From positions 19,214 to 83,213 of the forward strand of contig JAYVTG010000017.1 in the NCBI GenBank assembly GCA_043774625.1: 64,000 bases of DNA, given 5' to 3'. Source of the DNA: JAAFIP01 sp043774625. Its GTDB lineage: Bacteria > Pseudomonadota > Gammaproteobacteria > Burkholderiales > Burkholderiaceae_C. The position numbers and the translations under genes were made by a program. This document shows positions 40,820-48,000 of the stretch, in pieces. Positions within the stretch are counted from its first letter, which is position 1, and each line of letters begins with the position of its first letter. The notes beneath the pieces are model-generated. The model saw only the letters and a program-made list of their open reading frames with translations, did not search any database and was not told where the DNA came from.

Positions 40820-41662
40820 TCACATAGACCAAATACGCGGCGGCTTGTCCGCCATGCTCCAGGCAACTGACCGCAAAGACGCCCAGCAAGCCCGCAAAGT
40901 CTTCATCGCAGGCTCAACCACCGGGCTGAGCGTACGCACCACCACCATACGCGGATTAGGCGCGGTAGCACCAGCAGTTGCTGCCAGTTCGCTTTGCCCA
41001 ATGACGCAGCGCACAGCATCCAGCAAAGCTTCACGCCGCTGGCGTGTGATGGCACTGCCTGATGCAAAAAAAAGCGTGCCCATACAGCGCATGCCCGCCA
41101 TACCCAGCGGGCTGTCCAGCAGACGCTTGTCAACAGAGTCAATACGTGCACGCTCCAGCCACAAGCCTGGTATTTCCATATGCTGGTTGAACACGCCGCG
41201 TTCAAACTGCTCACCTGCATTTGGTAAACCCAGCGCCGTAATATCCCAGCCCATCATCTCTGCGCCCGGTTCCAAGTCAAACACTGCACGGTTTACTGCG
41301 TTGCTACCGTTATACGCAATAGCTTCCAGCGGTAGCCATTCCAGCCGCGCACCCGTTGCTACGTGCGCCAGTACTTGCTGTGTGCCGGGTGCATCCATGC
41401 TTTTATAAAAACGCGTAGCTCCCGGCGTGGTCACCAGGGCGTGGGTGCCAGCAGCCAGACGCAACGAAATATCCAGTACATCGCCCCCCACAATGCCGCT
41501 GGGTGGATGCACGATGACGTTATGACAAATGGCATCGCCTTCAGGGTACAAACTTTGCAGCACACGCAACGGGCCGCTGTGCAGAAAGTGCAGGCCCGTG
41601 CGCGGCGCGTCTGGCGTGCCGGTGTTGCTGTAAGTCAAGTCAAGCTTTGCGTTCCAGGCCAT
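40820..41662 (-). CDS. ureD: urease accessory protein UreD (UreH)
   Basis: A 280-residue scaffold for nickel insertion together with UreF and UreG. Typical segments are LYPEGDAICHNVIVHPPSGIVGGDVLDISLRLAAGTHALVTTPGATRFYKS and LEWLPLEAIAYNGSNAVNR. In most operons it lies next to ureA; here it is split off behind the urt genes and must have its own or a shared promoter with the AEC gene 4 bases upstream. Confidence 0.94.
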   Translation of the reverse strand: MAWNAKLDLTYSNTGTPDAPRTGLHFLHSGPLRVLQSLYPEGDAICHNVIVHPPSGIVGGDVLDISLRLAAGTHALVTTPGATRFYKSMDAPGTQQVLAHVATGARLEWLPLEAIAYNGSNAVNRAVFDLEPGAEMMGWDITALGLPNAGEQFERGVFNQHMEIPGLWLERARIDSVDKRLLDSPLGMAGMRCMGTLFFASGSAITRQRREALLDAVRCVIGQSELAATAGATAPNPRMVVVRTLSPVVEPAMKTLRACWASLRSVAWSMADKPPRIWSM

Positions 41663-41666
41663 GCAC

Positions 41667-42569
41667 TTACCTTAAAAACTGCAAGGCAAAAGGCAGGCTC
41701 AGCACGCCCAGTGCGGTAGACAGGGTAACCAAACCCGCCGCAAATTTCCCATCAAAGCCCATATTCACCGCAAGCACATAGCTGCTGGATGCCGTGGGTA
41801 GTGCGCTGTAGGCCAGCAGTACCGTGGCCTGTGTGCTGTTCAGGTTGAACAAGCGAACGAGCGCCCATGCAAACAGCGGTATGGCCAGGTGGCGAATGCT
41901 CAGCATACCCACGCCCGCCACGCGGCGACTGGTGCTGTTAAAAACCCCGCCTAACTGCATGCCTGCGCCGGCGGCCAGCAAACCCAATGCCAGCGATGCC
42001 TGGCCGATGCGTACCACGCCTGGTTCTGCCCAGGTGGGGATGGAAAAGCCCAGCACGTTGGCCAGCAACCCGCCTGCGGTGGCAATGATGAGCGGATTGC
42101 GCACCAATTGCCTGCCAAAACCTGCCCCAGAGTTGTGCGCCATGGGCCACACCGCTCCGATATTGCACAACGGCACGCACACGCCAATTACCACGGCCAT
42201 CAGCAGCAAGCCATCTTTGCCCAGTAGGCGTTCAGCGACAGCCAAGGCAATAAAAGAGTTAAAGCGAAACGCAATTTGAGCCGTACTTGCAAAGTCTTCT
42301 CTCTTTACCCCTGGCCAGTAAGCCACGCTATAGCTGCTGGCCACGCCCATACCCACCAGGCACACCGCTGCGCCAATCAGGCTGGACGCAGCGCCCAGAT
42401 CCAGCGGCGCCCGTACCACGGAATGGAACAGTAAGACGGGGAATAAAAAGTAATAGACCAGGCTTTCTACCTGCTGCCACACCGTACGGTTCAGCCCGGT
42501 GTAGCGGCAGACCAGGTAGCCGCAAATAATCAGCGAAAAATCTGGAAATAGAAGCTGAGCGTAGTTCAT
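41667..42569 (-). CDS. AEC-family transporter
   Basis: A 300-residue inner-membrane protein with about ten helices of the auxin efflux carrier family (FPDFSLIICGYLVCRYTGL, LRHLAIPLFAWALVRLF, LLAYSALPTASSSYVLAVNMG). ATG at 42569 is used; GTG at 42599 would add ten residues. The gap to ureD is only 4 bases, so the two may be co-transcribed. The substrate is unknown. It is not closely similar by eye to the AEC protein at 11584-12585. Confidence 0.82.
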   Translation of the reverse strand: MNYAQLLFPDFSLIICGYLVCRYTGLNRTVWQQVESLVYYFLFPVLLFHSVVRAPLDLGAASSLIGAAVCLVGMGVASSYSVAYWPGVKREDFASTAQIAFRFNSFIALAVAERLLGKDGLLLMAVVIGVCVPLCNIGAVWPMAHNSGAGFGRQLVRNPLIIATAGGLLANVLGFSIPTWAEPGVVRIGQASLALGLLAAGAGMQLGGVFNSTSRRVAGVGMLSIRHLAIPLFAWALVRLFNLNSTQATVLLAYSALPTASSSYVLAVNMGFDGKFAAGLVTLSTALGVLSLPFALQFLR

Positions 42570-42694
42570 GGGCAAGTTGGCGGCTGCACTGCGCAGCACA
42601 ACAGAGGGTTTATGATTATGTGTTTACCGTATGCTTATTGTGCTGCAAACGCGTTAGGATTTGGCTACGGTTTAAATTCTTACGGAGTATTTTT

Positions 42695-43690
42695 ATGCCA
42701 TTCAATTCTGGTTTCGAAAAACATAACGCTATAAAATTAATAGCTGCTTGCGCACTATCTACGCTGGTAACTGGCAGTTTATATGCTCAAAACTATCCTA
42801 ACAAGCCTATTCAACTCGTTGTGCCCTTTGCACCGGGTGGTACTACCGACATTGTGGCGCGGGTGATTGCCGAGCCTTTGGGCAAGGCGCTGGGCCAGCA
42901 AGTCGTTGTCGTCAACAAGGCGGGCGGCGGTGGCGTGGTGGGCGCTAACGAAACCTCCAAATCTGCGCCCGATGGCTATAGCCTGGGCATGGCCACCGTG
43001 TCTACCACGGCGGCCAACCCGGCCATCAACCCCAAGATGCCCTACAACGCAGCGACGGACTTTTCGCCCATCGTCAACATTGCAGCCACACCTAACGTGA
43101 TCGCCGTGCACCCGAGCTTTCCGGCCAAAGACTACAAAAGCTTTATGGCCGAGCTGAAGAAAAACCCCGGCAAATACAGCTATTCCACATCGGGCACCGG
43201 CGGCATTGGCCACTTGCAGACCGAGCTGTTCAAGGGCCTGGCGGGCGTGTTTATCACCCACATTCCCTACCGAGGCGCTGGCCCTGCGCTGAATGACACC
43301 GTAGCAGGTCAGGTGAACATGACTTTTGACAATATGCCTTCCGCGCTGCCGTTTATCAACACAGGTCGCCTGGTGCCCATCGTGGTGGCAGCGCCGCAGC
43401 GCCTTGCGCAGTTGCCCAATGTGCCCACGTTTAAAGAAGTGGGCCTGGAGCCTGTGAACCGCATGGCCTACTACGGCATTTATGGCCCCAAGGGTTTGCC
43501 CAAAGAGGTGGTGGACAAAGTGAATGCGGGTGTACGTAAGGCGCTGGAAGACCCTGCCGTGCGCAAACGCATTGAAGACACGGGCTCGATCATCATCGGC
43601 AACTCGCCCGAGCAGTTTGCCGAGCAAATGGCTGCCGAACTGGCGGTGTACAAAAAAGTGGTGACAGAACAAAAGCTGAGGCTGGATTGA
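42695..43690 (+). CDS. tripartite tricarboxylate transporter (Bug/TctC) binding protein
   Basis: A 331-residue periplasmic solute-binding protein. After the signal peptide (NAIKLIAACALSTLVTGSLYAQ) the mature protein begins YPNKPIQLVVPFAPGGTTDIVARVIAEPL, a Bug-family hallmark. CGGAG at 42683-42687 supports ATG 42695. No TctA/TctB genes are nearby, which is usual for the expanded Bug family in Burkholderiales. Residues 12-24 of the signal peptide are encoded by a 40-bp repeat copy. Confidence 0.93.
   Translation: MPFNSGFEKHNAIKLIAACALSTLVTGSLYAQNYPNKPIQLVVPFAPGGTTDIVARVIAEPLGKALGQQVVVVNKAGGGGVVGANETSKSAPDGYSLGMATVSTTAANPAINPKMPYNAATDFSPIVNIAATPNVIAVHPSFPAKDYKSFMAELKKNPGKYSYSTSGTGGIGHLQTELFKGLAGVFITHIPYRGAGPALNDTVAGQVNMTFDNMPSALPFINTGRLVPIVVAAPQRLAQLPNVPTFKEVGLEPVNRMAYYGIYGPKGLPKEVVDKVNAGVRKALEDPAVRKRIEDTGSIIIGNSPEQFAEQMAAELAVYKKVVTEQKLRLD
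42728..42767 (-). repeat. 40-bp dispersed repeat in the Bug-protein signal peptide
   Basis: Reverse copy of exactly 40 bases: GCTATAAAATTAATAGC, TGCTTGCGCACTATC, TACGCTGG. It encodes AIKLIAACALSTL. Confidence 0.85.
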
Positions 43691-43706
43691 TTTTTTTCTG
43701 CGTTCC

Positions 43707-43741
43707 AGCAAGCCGCGTGACGAGAGTTACGCGGCTTTTTT
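43707..43741 (+). terminator. rho-independent terminator after the Bug-protein gene
   Basis: The stem AAGCCGCGTGAC/GTTACGCGGCTT (one G-U pair) with a GAGA tetraloop is followed by six T's counting the stem end. It insulates xerD, whose ATG is 15 bases further on. Confidence 0.9.
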
Positions 43742-43755
43742 GTTATCGTTGGCGC

Positions 43756-44709
43756 ATGACTGCTTCCAATCACGGCTCGGACTCGATAGACACCTTTATC
43801 GACGCCATTTGGCTGGAAGAGGGCTTGTCAAAAAACACGCTGGCTGCGTACCGGCGCGACTTGACGATGTATGCCCAGTGGCTGCAAACCGAGCAGGGCA
43901 GGGCTATCGACAGCAGCACCGAACCCGACCTACAAGCCTACTTTGCAGCCCGCATAGCCCAGGGCGTTGCTACGGCCAAAGAAGGCGCGGCGGCCAAAGG
44001 CAAAAAAGACCTAGGTAAAGCCACATCATCCAACCGCCGCCTCACTGTCCTCAAACGCTACTTTCGCTGGGCACTGCGCGAGCGGTACATCGACGCAGAC
44101 CCCACGCTCAAGCTGCTGGCCGCCAAACAAGCCCTGCGCGTACCCAAAACCCTGACCGAGGCGCAGGTAGAGGCCTTGCTGAAAGCACCAGACGATGCAA
44201 CTGCCCTGGGCCTGCGCGACCGCACCATGCTGGAGCTTATCTACGCCAGCGGCCTTCGCGTGAGCGAGCTGGTAGGCCTGAAGGTGCTTAACGTCAGCAT
44301 GGGCGAACACGTGCTGCGCACTTTTGGCAAAGGCAGCAAAGAGCGCCTGGTGCCCTTTGGTGAACACGCCAGCTACTGGCTGCAACGCTATTTGAGCGAA
44401 GCGCGCCCGCAGATACTTAAAAACCAGCAAACCGATGATCTCTTTGTCACTACGCGTGGCCAAGGCATGAGCCGCGTGGCCTTTTGGATGATCGTCAAAA
44501 AACATGCGTTGGGGGCGGGCATCACCGCCCCTTTGTCCCCCCACACGCTGCGCCATGCTTTTGCTACCCATTTGCTGAACCATGGTGCAGATTTGCGTGC
44601 GGTGCAAATGCTGCTGGGGCATGCGGATATTTCGACTACAACGATCTATACGCATGTGGCGCGAGAGCGTTTGAAGCAATTGCATGCGGTGCATCATCCG
44701 CGGGGGTAA
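43756..44709 (+). CDS. xerD: site-specific tyrosine recombinase XerD
   Basis: A 317-residue recombinase that resolves chromosome dimers at dif with XerC. Catalytic residues are visible: Arg in YASGLRVSELVGL, Lys in GKGSKERLVPFG, HxxR in LSPHTLRHAFATHLL, His in LLGHADISTTTIYTHV and its tyrosine. The core-binding domain contains a somewhat Ala/Lys-rich insert (AKEGAAAKGKKDLGKA). The start at 43756 gives the family N-terminus. It borders the variable islet on its right. Confidence 0.93.
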   Translation: MTASNHGSDSIDTFIDAIWLEEGLSKNTLAAYRRDLTMYAQWLQTEQGRAIDSSTEPDLQAYFAARIAQGVATAKEGAAAKGKKDLGKATSSNRRLTVLKRYFRWALRERYIDADPTLKLLAAKQALRVPKTLTEAQVEALLKAPDDATALGLRDRTMLELIYASGLRVSELVGLKVLNVSMGEHVLRTFGKGSKERLVPFGEHASYWLQRYLSEARPQILKNQQTDDLFVTTRGQGMSRVAFWMIVKKHALGAGITAPLSPHTLRHAFATHLLNHGADLRAVQMLLGHADISTTTIYTHVARERLKQLHAVHHPRG

Positions 44710-44771
44710 TGACAGCGCTGGGTTTGCGTCTTTCTTTGGGGAACGCGCCAAGCTGGTGGGCGAGCGCCGCG

Positions 44772-44884
44772 CTCGGGGTATGCGCTGCAAAAAGTTTTTA
44801 CAAAACACGCGCGAACTGCGTTTTGTAATATTCGATCTTCAACAACGCGCGCCTTCCTAAAAATTTTTCAACGCATACCCGCTC
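44772..44884 (-). mobile_element. MITE-like palindromic element, left copy
   Basis: About 113 bp, inverted relative to 46504-46616 with ~88% identity. It has its own terminal inverted repeats of about 23 bp (GGGTATGCGCTGCAAAAAG at one end, GGGTATGCGTTGAAAAAT at the other). Weaker similarity to the other copy continues to about 44940. No transposase is inside. Confidence 0.75.
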
Positions 44885-44983
44885 ACCCGTCGCCTGCATG
44901 GGTGGATGGTTTGCTTTTGAATACCCAATACCGCAAAGCCGCGGGCTGGGTTATGTAGCTTTGCTGCCGGGTTGGCTGGTGGC

Positions 44984-45039
44984 GGGTGGCGGGTGGTGGG
45001 TGGTGGGTGGTGGGTGGTGGGTGGTGGGTGGTGGGTGGC
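44984..45039 (+). repeat. heptanucleotide tandem repeat (GGGTGGT)x8
   Basis: Eight uninterrupted 7-base units, six GGGTGGT framed by GGGTGGC at both ends. It is G-rich on the + strand and could form quadruplexes or vary in copy number. No gene is clearly controlled by it. Confidence 0.95.
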
Positions 45040-45079
45040 TGTGCAGTCTTGCATACACTCTGCGTGCACGATATGCTCA

Positions 45080-45113
45080 CTATGCATTTCATAGCTGCTC
45101 GCGCATATTTCAC
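45080..45113 (-). repeat. 40-bp dispersed repeat in the islet, partial
   Basis: Reverse copy: CATAGCTGCTCGCGCATAT then TTCAC; the CGCTGG end is lost. Confidence 0.75.
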
Positions 45114-45272
45114 AATGACTATTGGCATTTTTCAGCACTAAAAACTGCCTAAGCAGCTCTGGTACGGTATCTACGCTTCATTGCGGATTTGTGTTCTCGG
45201 CATTCTGCTCTCTGCTCTCGGTTGTAGTGGTCTAATAAAAAACAGACAGCCCGATAGGTTGTTAAAACCGAA

Positions 45273-45485
45273 ATGGCACAAACCGTGAGCAAATCGAAAT
45301 CAAGATGAGTATTCGATACAGACTTCAAGCTGCAAGTCGTTCAAATGGTCAAAGCCCAAGGCTTAATCATCGCCCAAGTCTGCAAAGATATGAAACTGGG
45401 TGAAACTGCGGTCAGGGGCTTGCAGGCCAGTTTGAGGCAGAGCAATTGGGCCAAAGCGGCATCGGTAAACCACTGGCAGTTGTAA
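45273..45485 (+). pseudogene. IS3-family transposase orfA remnant
   Basis: Translation from ATG 45273 gives MAQTVSKSKSR, an in-frame TGA, then DTDFKLQVVQMVKAQGL and AQVCKDMKLGETAVR, the start of an IS3 OrfA helix-turn-helix. After that the homology jumps frame (QFEAEQLGQSGIGKPLA). It has a stop and a frameshift and no orfB, so it is dead. The sequence TGGTCTAATAAAAAACAGAC at ~45228 may be the left end of the IS. Confidence 0.75.
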
Positions 45486-45539
45486 TTCCACCAAAAAAAT
45501 CTTTCTACCAGTCCGAAATTACTTGATCTTCAAAAAAAA

Positions 45540-45965
45540 TTAAGAGGCAACATAACTGAATGATCTAGCGATACCAGCTTTCCCTTTGTATTGCATTGTC
45601 CAGTCTTGAGAATTAGTCTGATACACGACTAGCTTATCGTCCCCCCTATCTCTATCTTCAGCTTTTTCTGCATAGTCGCGGGCCGGGAAAAAATAGAAAT
45701 TCTCAACTTCCGCTTCTTCGCTTCCAAAGGCGATTACTGCATTCGCCTTTACAAATTTATCTACATCTGCCCGCTTTAGACCGAATCCGGTGCGTTTGCT
45801 TTTGTACTTTACTTGCACAGGTAAGAATCTGACACCATCTTGGCTAGTGACAAGCAGATCGAACCCATTGTCAACAAGTGGAAAGTAAACATGCAGGTTC
45901 TCAGCTACTAATACAGTTGCTACATACAACTCTTTAGCTTTACCTATCAAAAGTGTTTTACTCAT
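45540..45965 (-). CDS. PD-(D/E)XK nuclease-like hypothetical protein
   Basis: A 141-residue protein I cannot assign to a named family. The pattern GKAKELYVATVLVAENLHVYFPLVDNGFDLLV, then VRFLPVQVKYKS, fits a small restriction-endonuclease-like fold: an N-terminal helix with Glu, then Asp of FDLLV and the Q-x-K of VQVK. That core is like DUF4365-type or resolvase-like nucleases. The region is clearly AT-rich compared with neighbours, a sign of transfer. It follows the Cys-rich small gene by 10 bases, so the two form a unit between MITE copies. Role unknown; defence or nucleic-acid processing is only a guess. Confidence 0.65.
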   Translation of the reverse strand: MSKTLLIGKAKELYVATVLVAENLHVYFPLVDNGFDLLVTSQDGVRFLPVQVKYKSKRTGFGLKRADVDKFVKANAVIAFGSEEAEVENFYFFPARDYAEKAEDRDRGDDKLVVYQTNSQDWTMQYKGKAGIARSFSYVAS

Positions 45966-45975
45966 GAAGTTTCAG

Positions 45976-46203
45976 TTATGAAAAATTAATAATTCCACTC
46001 ATGGGAGCATTTGATTTAAGCCATTTTCCCCAAGGAGAATGGTTAGTGCAATGGGATGATTGCTTTAGAACTTTAACGTAGCATGTAGGGCAATGGGTTT
46101 GCTCACATTCATCACACGCTCTCCAGCCGCTGGTACCTATTTTTGAAGGGGTTGTTTTGCAGTTTGCACAGATCAAAACACTCATTTTTCTTGAAAAAGT
46201 CAT
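45976..46203 (-). CDS. small cysteine-rich (zinc-ribbon-like) protein
   Basis: A 75-residue protein with four cysteine pairs or near pairs: CANC, CDEC, CPTC and a final C-x2-H (CTNH), suggesting two zinc sites. AAAGG six bases before ATG 46203 supports this start over the internal Met7. It is AT-rich and directly upstream of the nuclease-like gene. No family is recognised. It might be a zinc-dependent partner or regulator of the nuclease-like protein. Confidence 0.6.
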   Translation of the reverse strand: MTFSRKMSVLICANCKTTPSKIGTSGWRACDECEQTHCPTCYVKVLKQSSHCTNHSPWGKWLKSNAPMSGIINFS

Positions 46204-46362
46204 TTTTGCCTTTCAATTAACAGTTAACAGAAAATTAGTGTACCGCAAGTTGGTTTTAATAAGCGTGAAAAATAAATCTTAAGAAATAACATATCGAATT
46301 GCGGTATTCAACAAAAAACAACGGCTAAATGTTTTAAGAAGCTGATCAGAAATTTATAACAA

Positions 46363-46437
46363 TGAAGTGGCTCGGTTGAGCTGAGCAGTACTTTCTGAGA
46401 GATAAGTAATAAGGGTCAGATCAACCGAGCCACTTCA
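46363..46437. repeat. 17-bp perfect inverted repeat with 41-bp spacer
   Basis: TGAAGTGGCTCGGTTGA (46363-46379) pairs with TCAACCGAGCCACTTCA (46421-46437). The spacer ends AAGGGTCAGA, recalling the GGGTCAGA of the 30-bp tandem repeat at 27982. It is probably the relic of a small mobile element. The remainder of 46204-46503 shows no gene. Confidence 0.8.
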
Positions 46438-46503
46438 CGCTAGGCATCTAAACTCGGTATTTGGTGTTCAAAGGCACGCCAACCATTCTTGCAAGCTTTG
46501 GGG

Positions 46504-46616
46504 GAGCGGGTATGTGATGAAAAATTTTTGGGAAGGCGCGCGTTGTTCAAGGTCGAGCGCTACAAAACACAGTTCGCGCGTGTTTTCCAAAAACTTTTTG
46601 CAGCGCCTACCCCGAG
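46504..46616 (+). mobile_element. MITE-like palindromic element, right copy
   Basis: Inverted partner of 44772-44884. It starts GAGCGGGTATGTGATGAAAA and ends in CAGCGCCTACCCCGAG. Weaker similarity extends left to about 46450. The two copies bound about 1.6 kb of non-core sequence. 46617-46710 has no recognisable gene. Confidence 0.75.
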
Positions 46617-46710
46617 TCCAAAGCCCGCCAACCAAGCTGACCAGTCCTCAGCTCTACCAAGCTCGCAAATTCTCTAACCTACCAAGCTTGCACGTAACAG
46701 CAACAGCAAG

Positions 46711-47790
46711 CTACTTATTTTTCGAAGCCCTCGGCTTTACCTTCTTGCGAGCCGCAGCTTTACCCGAAACCACCCCCACATAAGGCTCAATTGCCAGCTT
46801 CTGAAACACGCTGTGTGCATAGCAGGCAATGCCAAACTCGCTGGCTCCAGAAGCGTTTACACTGCCTGCAAAGTGCAGGCCCAGCATGGTAGTGCCGATC
46901 TTGCCGCTCTTGAGGTCTACGCCCAGCCATGCCGAGCCCGAGTCACCGCCTTTGGATATTTCGTTGCCAGGGGCCGGGTAGTCGGGGGTTGGTTCTATTT
47001 CAAATCCGCCAATCGTGCGTTCGCCCAGGCCGTCGTAGTTGAGTTTGAAAAGCCCTTCGATGCGCGACACCTGGCCATAGGTAACGCCCGTGGTGCGGCC
47101 GCTTTTAACGATCACATCACCCAGTGCGGGTTTGCCTATGGAGTCGATGGTCACGCCCAGTTCCAGCAGGTCGAGCGCCACTTTGCGGCCCTCAATGGTT
47201 GACACGGCGCAGTCGCCCGCCAGCCCCAGGTGGCTGCGCAGCAACTGGCCTACCTTGTTGCGCGCAATGTTGTTGTCGTCAAACGGGCCAGGCTGCACAA
47301 TGTCGTCGCCCACACGGCCCGTGCCACCGTGCAGCACATGCCAGTTGCTCAAAATCAGCGGCGCGCCACTGGCGCTGTCTTTCACAATCGCGCCCAGTGT
47401 GCCTGCTGTGACGGCAACGTTCGCCACGCTAATGCCACCGCAAATCGGGTCTTGCCGCGTTTTGCGCGCAGACTTGGCTTGCAACTGCACGCGCACATAG
47501 GTGGCGGCGTACTGGCGCTCGATGACGTCGGTCACAATCTGCTCGCCTTCAAATTCCATAGCGCTTGGAATAGCCGCAATAGACTCTTTGCGCAAATCTT
47601 GCAGCGTGAGTTTGCGCGTGACGGTAAATTGCAGGGCAATTTCTTTCTTGCTTTGCCCGGCGCGTTGCTTGTGGCCAATGCCCACACTCGTCACATTGGG
47701 CATGGCCATGAGCGTACCGCCATTCGTGCGAATATAGCGTTTGATACGTTCAATGCATGCGCTGTCGTCTTCAGGTTTTGGTGTTGCCAT
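46711..47790 (-). CDS. cytoplasmic trypsin-like serine protease (Nal1-like architecture)
   Basis: A 359-residue protein with a chymotrypsin-fold protease domain: His in LSNWHVLHG (~150), Asp in GLAGDCAVS (~195) and Ser in SKGGDSGSAWLG (~287). The first ~105 residues form a separate domain with VTSVGIGHKQRAG and EIALQFTVTRKL, a pattern I associate with Nal1-like proteases. There is no signal peptide, so it should be cytoplasmic, which is unusual for an S1-type protease. The C-terminus is very basic (KAAARKKVKPRASKNK). Substrate and role are unknown. It stands alone next to the islet. Confidence 0.8.
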   Translation of the reverse strand: MATPKPEDDSACIERIKRYIRTNGGTLMAMPNVTSVGIGHKQRAGQSKKEIALQFTVTRKLTLQDLRKESIAAIPSAMEFEGEQIVTDVIERQYAATYVRVQLQAKSARKTRQDPICGGISVANVAVTAGTLGAIVKDSASGAPLILSNWHVLHGGTGRVGDDIVQPGPFDDNNIARNKVGQLLRSHLGLAGDCAVSTIEGRKVALDLLELGVTIDSIGKPALGDVIVKSGRTTGVTYGQVSRIEGLFKLNYDGLGERTIGGFEIEPTPDYPAPGNEISKGGDSGSAWLGVDLKSGKIGTTMLGLHFAGSVNASGASEFGIACYAHSVFQKLAIEPYVGVVSGKAAARKKVKPRASKNK

Positions 47791-47959
47791 GGTGCTGCTC
47801 CTTGTTTGCGTTCAGTGCAAAGCATCAGCATAGAACGATGCTGGAAACCTGGTAGCACCCATGGGCATCATTTTGGGTAAAGAACTGCGTGAAGTGTTAC
47901 AGCGCGCAAGGTTTTGTGCAGTCTTGCAAGGTTATTTACACCATAAAAACAGCCAGTTG

Positions 47960-47999
47960 CCAGCGTGGAATATGCGCGAGCAGCTATTAAAAATATAGC
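47960..47999 (+). repeat. 40-bp dispersed repeat, best forward copy
   Basis: CCAGCGTGGAATATGCGCG, then the AGCAGCTATT core and ATATAGC end, exactly 40 bases. It touches the 3' end of the DUF455 gene. The rest of 47791-48000 has nothing recognised. Confidence 0.9.
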
Positions 48000-48000
48000 G

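Noticed and set aside
43756..44709. Phage or island integrase
   Set aside because: Length, catalytic layout and lack of an adjacent attachment site fit the housekeeping recombinase XerD.
44984..45039. CRISPR array
   Set aside because: The tract is a contiguous 7-bp tandem repeat without spacers, and no cas genes are present in the window.
44898..45152. 84-residue frame rich in Gly/Trp/Val in the islet
   Set aside because: Most of it is the GGGTGGT tract read as protein; there is no ribosome site or family similarity.
46489..46783. Open frames starting near 46489 and 46514
   Set aside because: They are translations of the right MITE-like copy; the same peptides appear from the left copy, so the similarity is at the DNA level.
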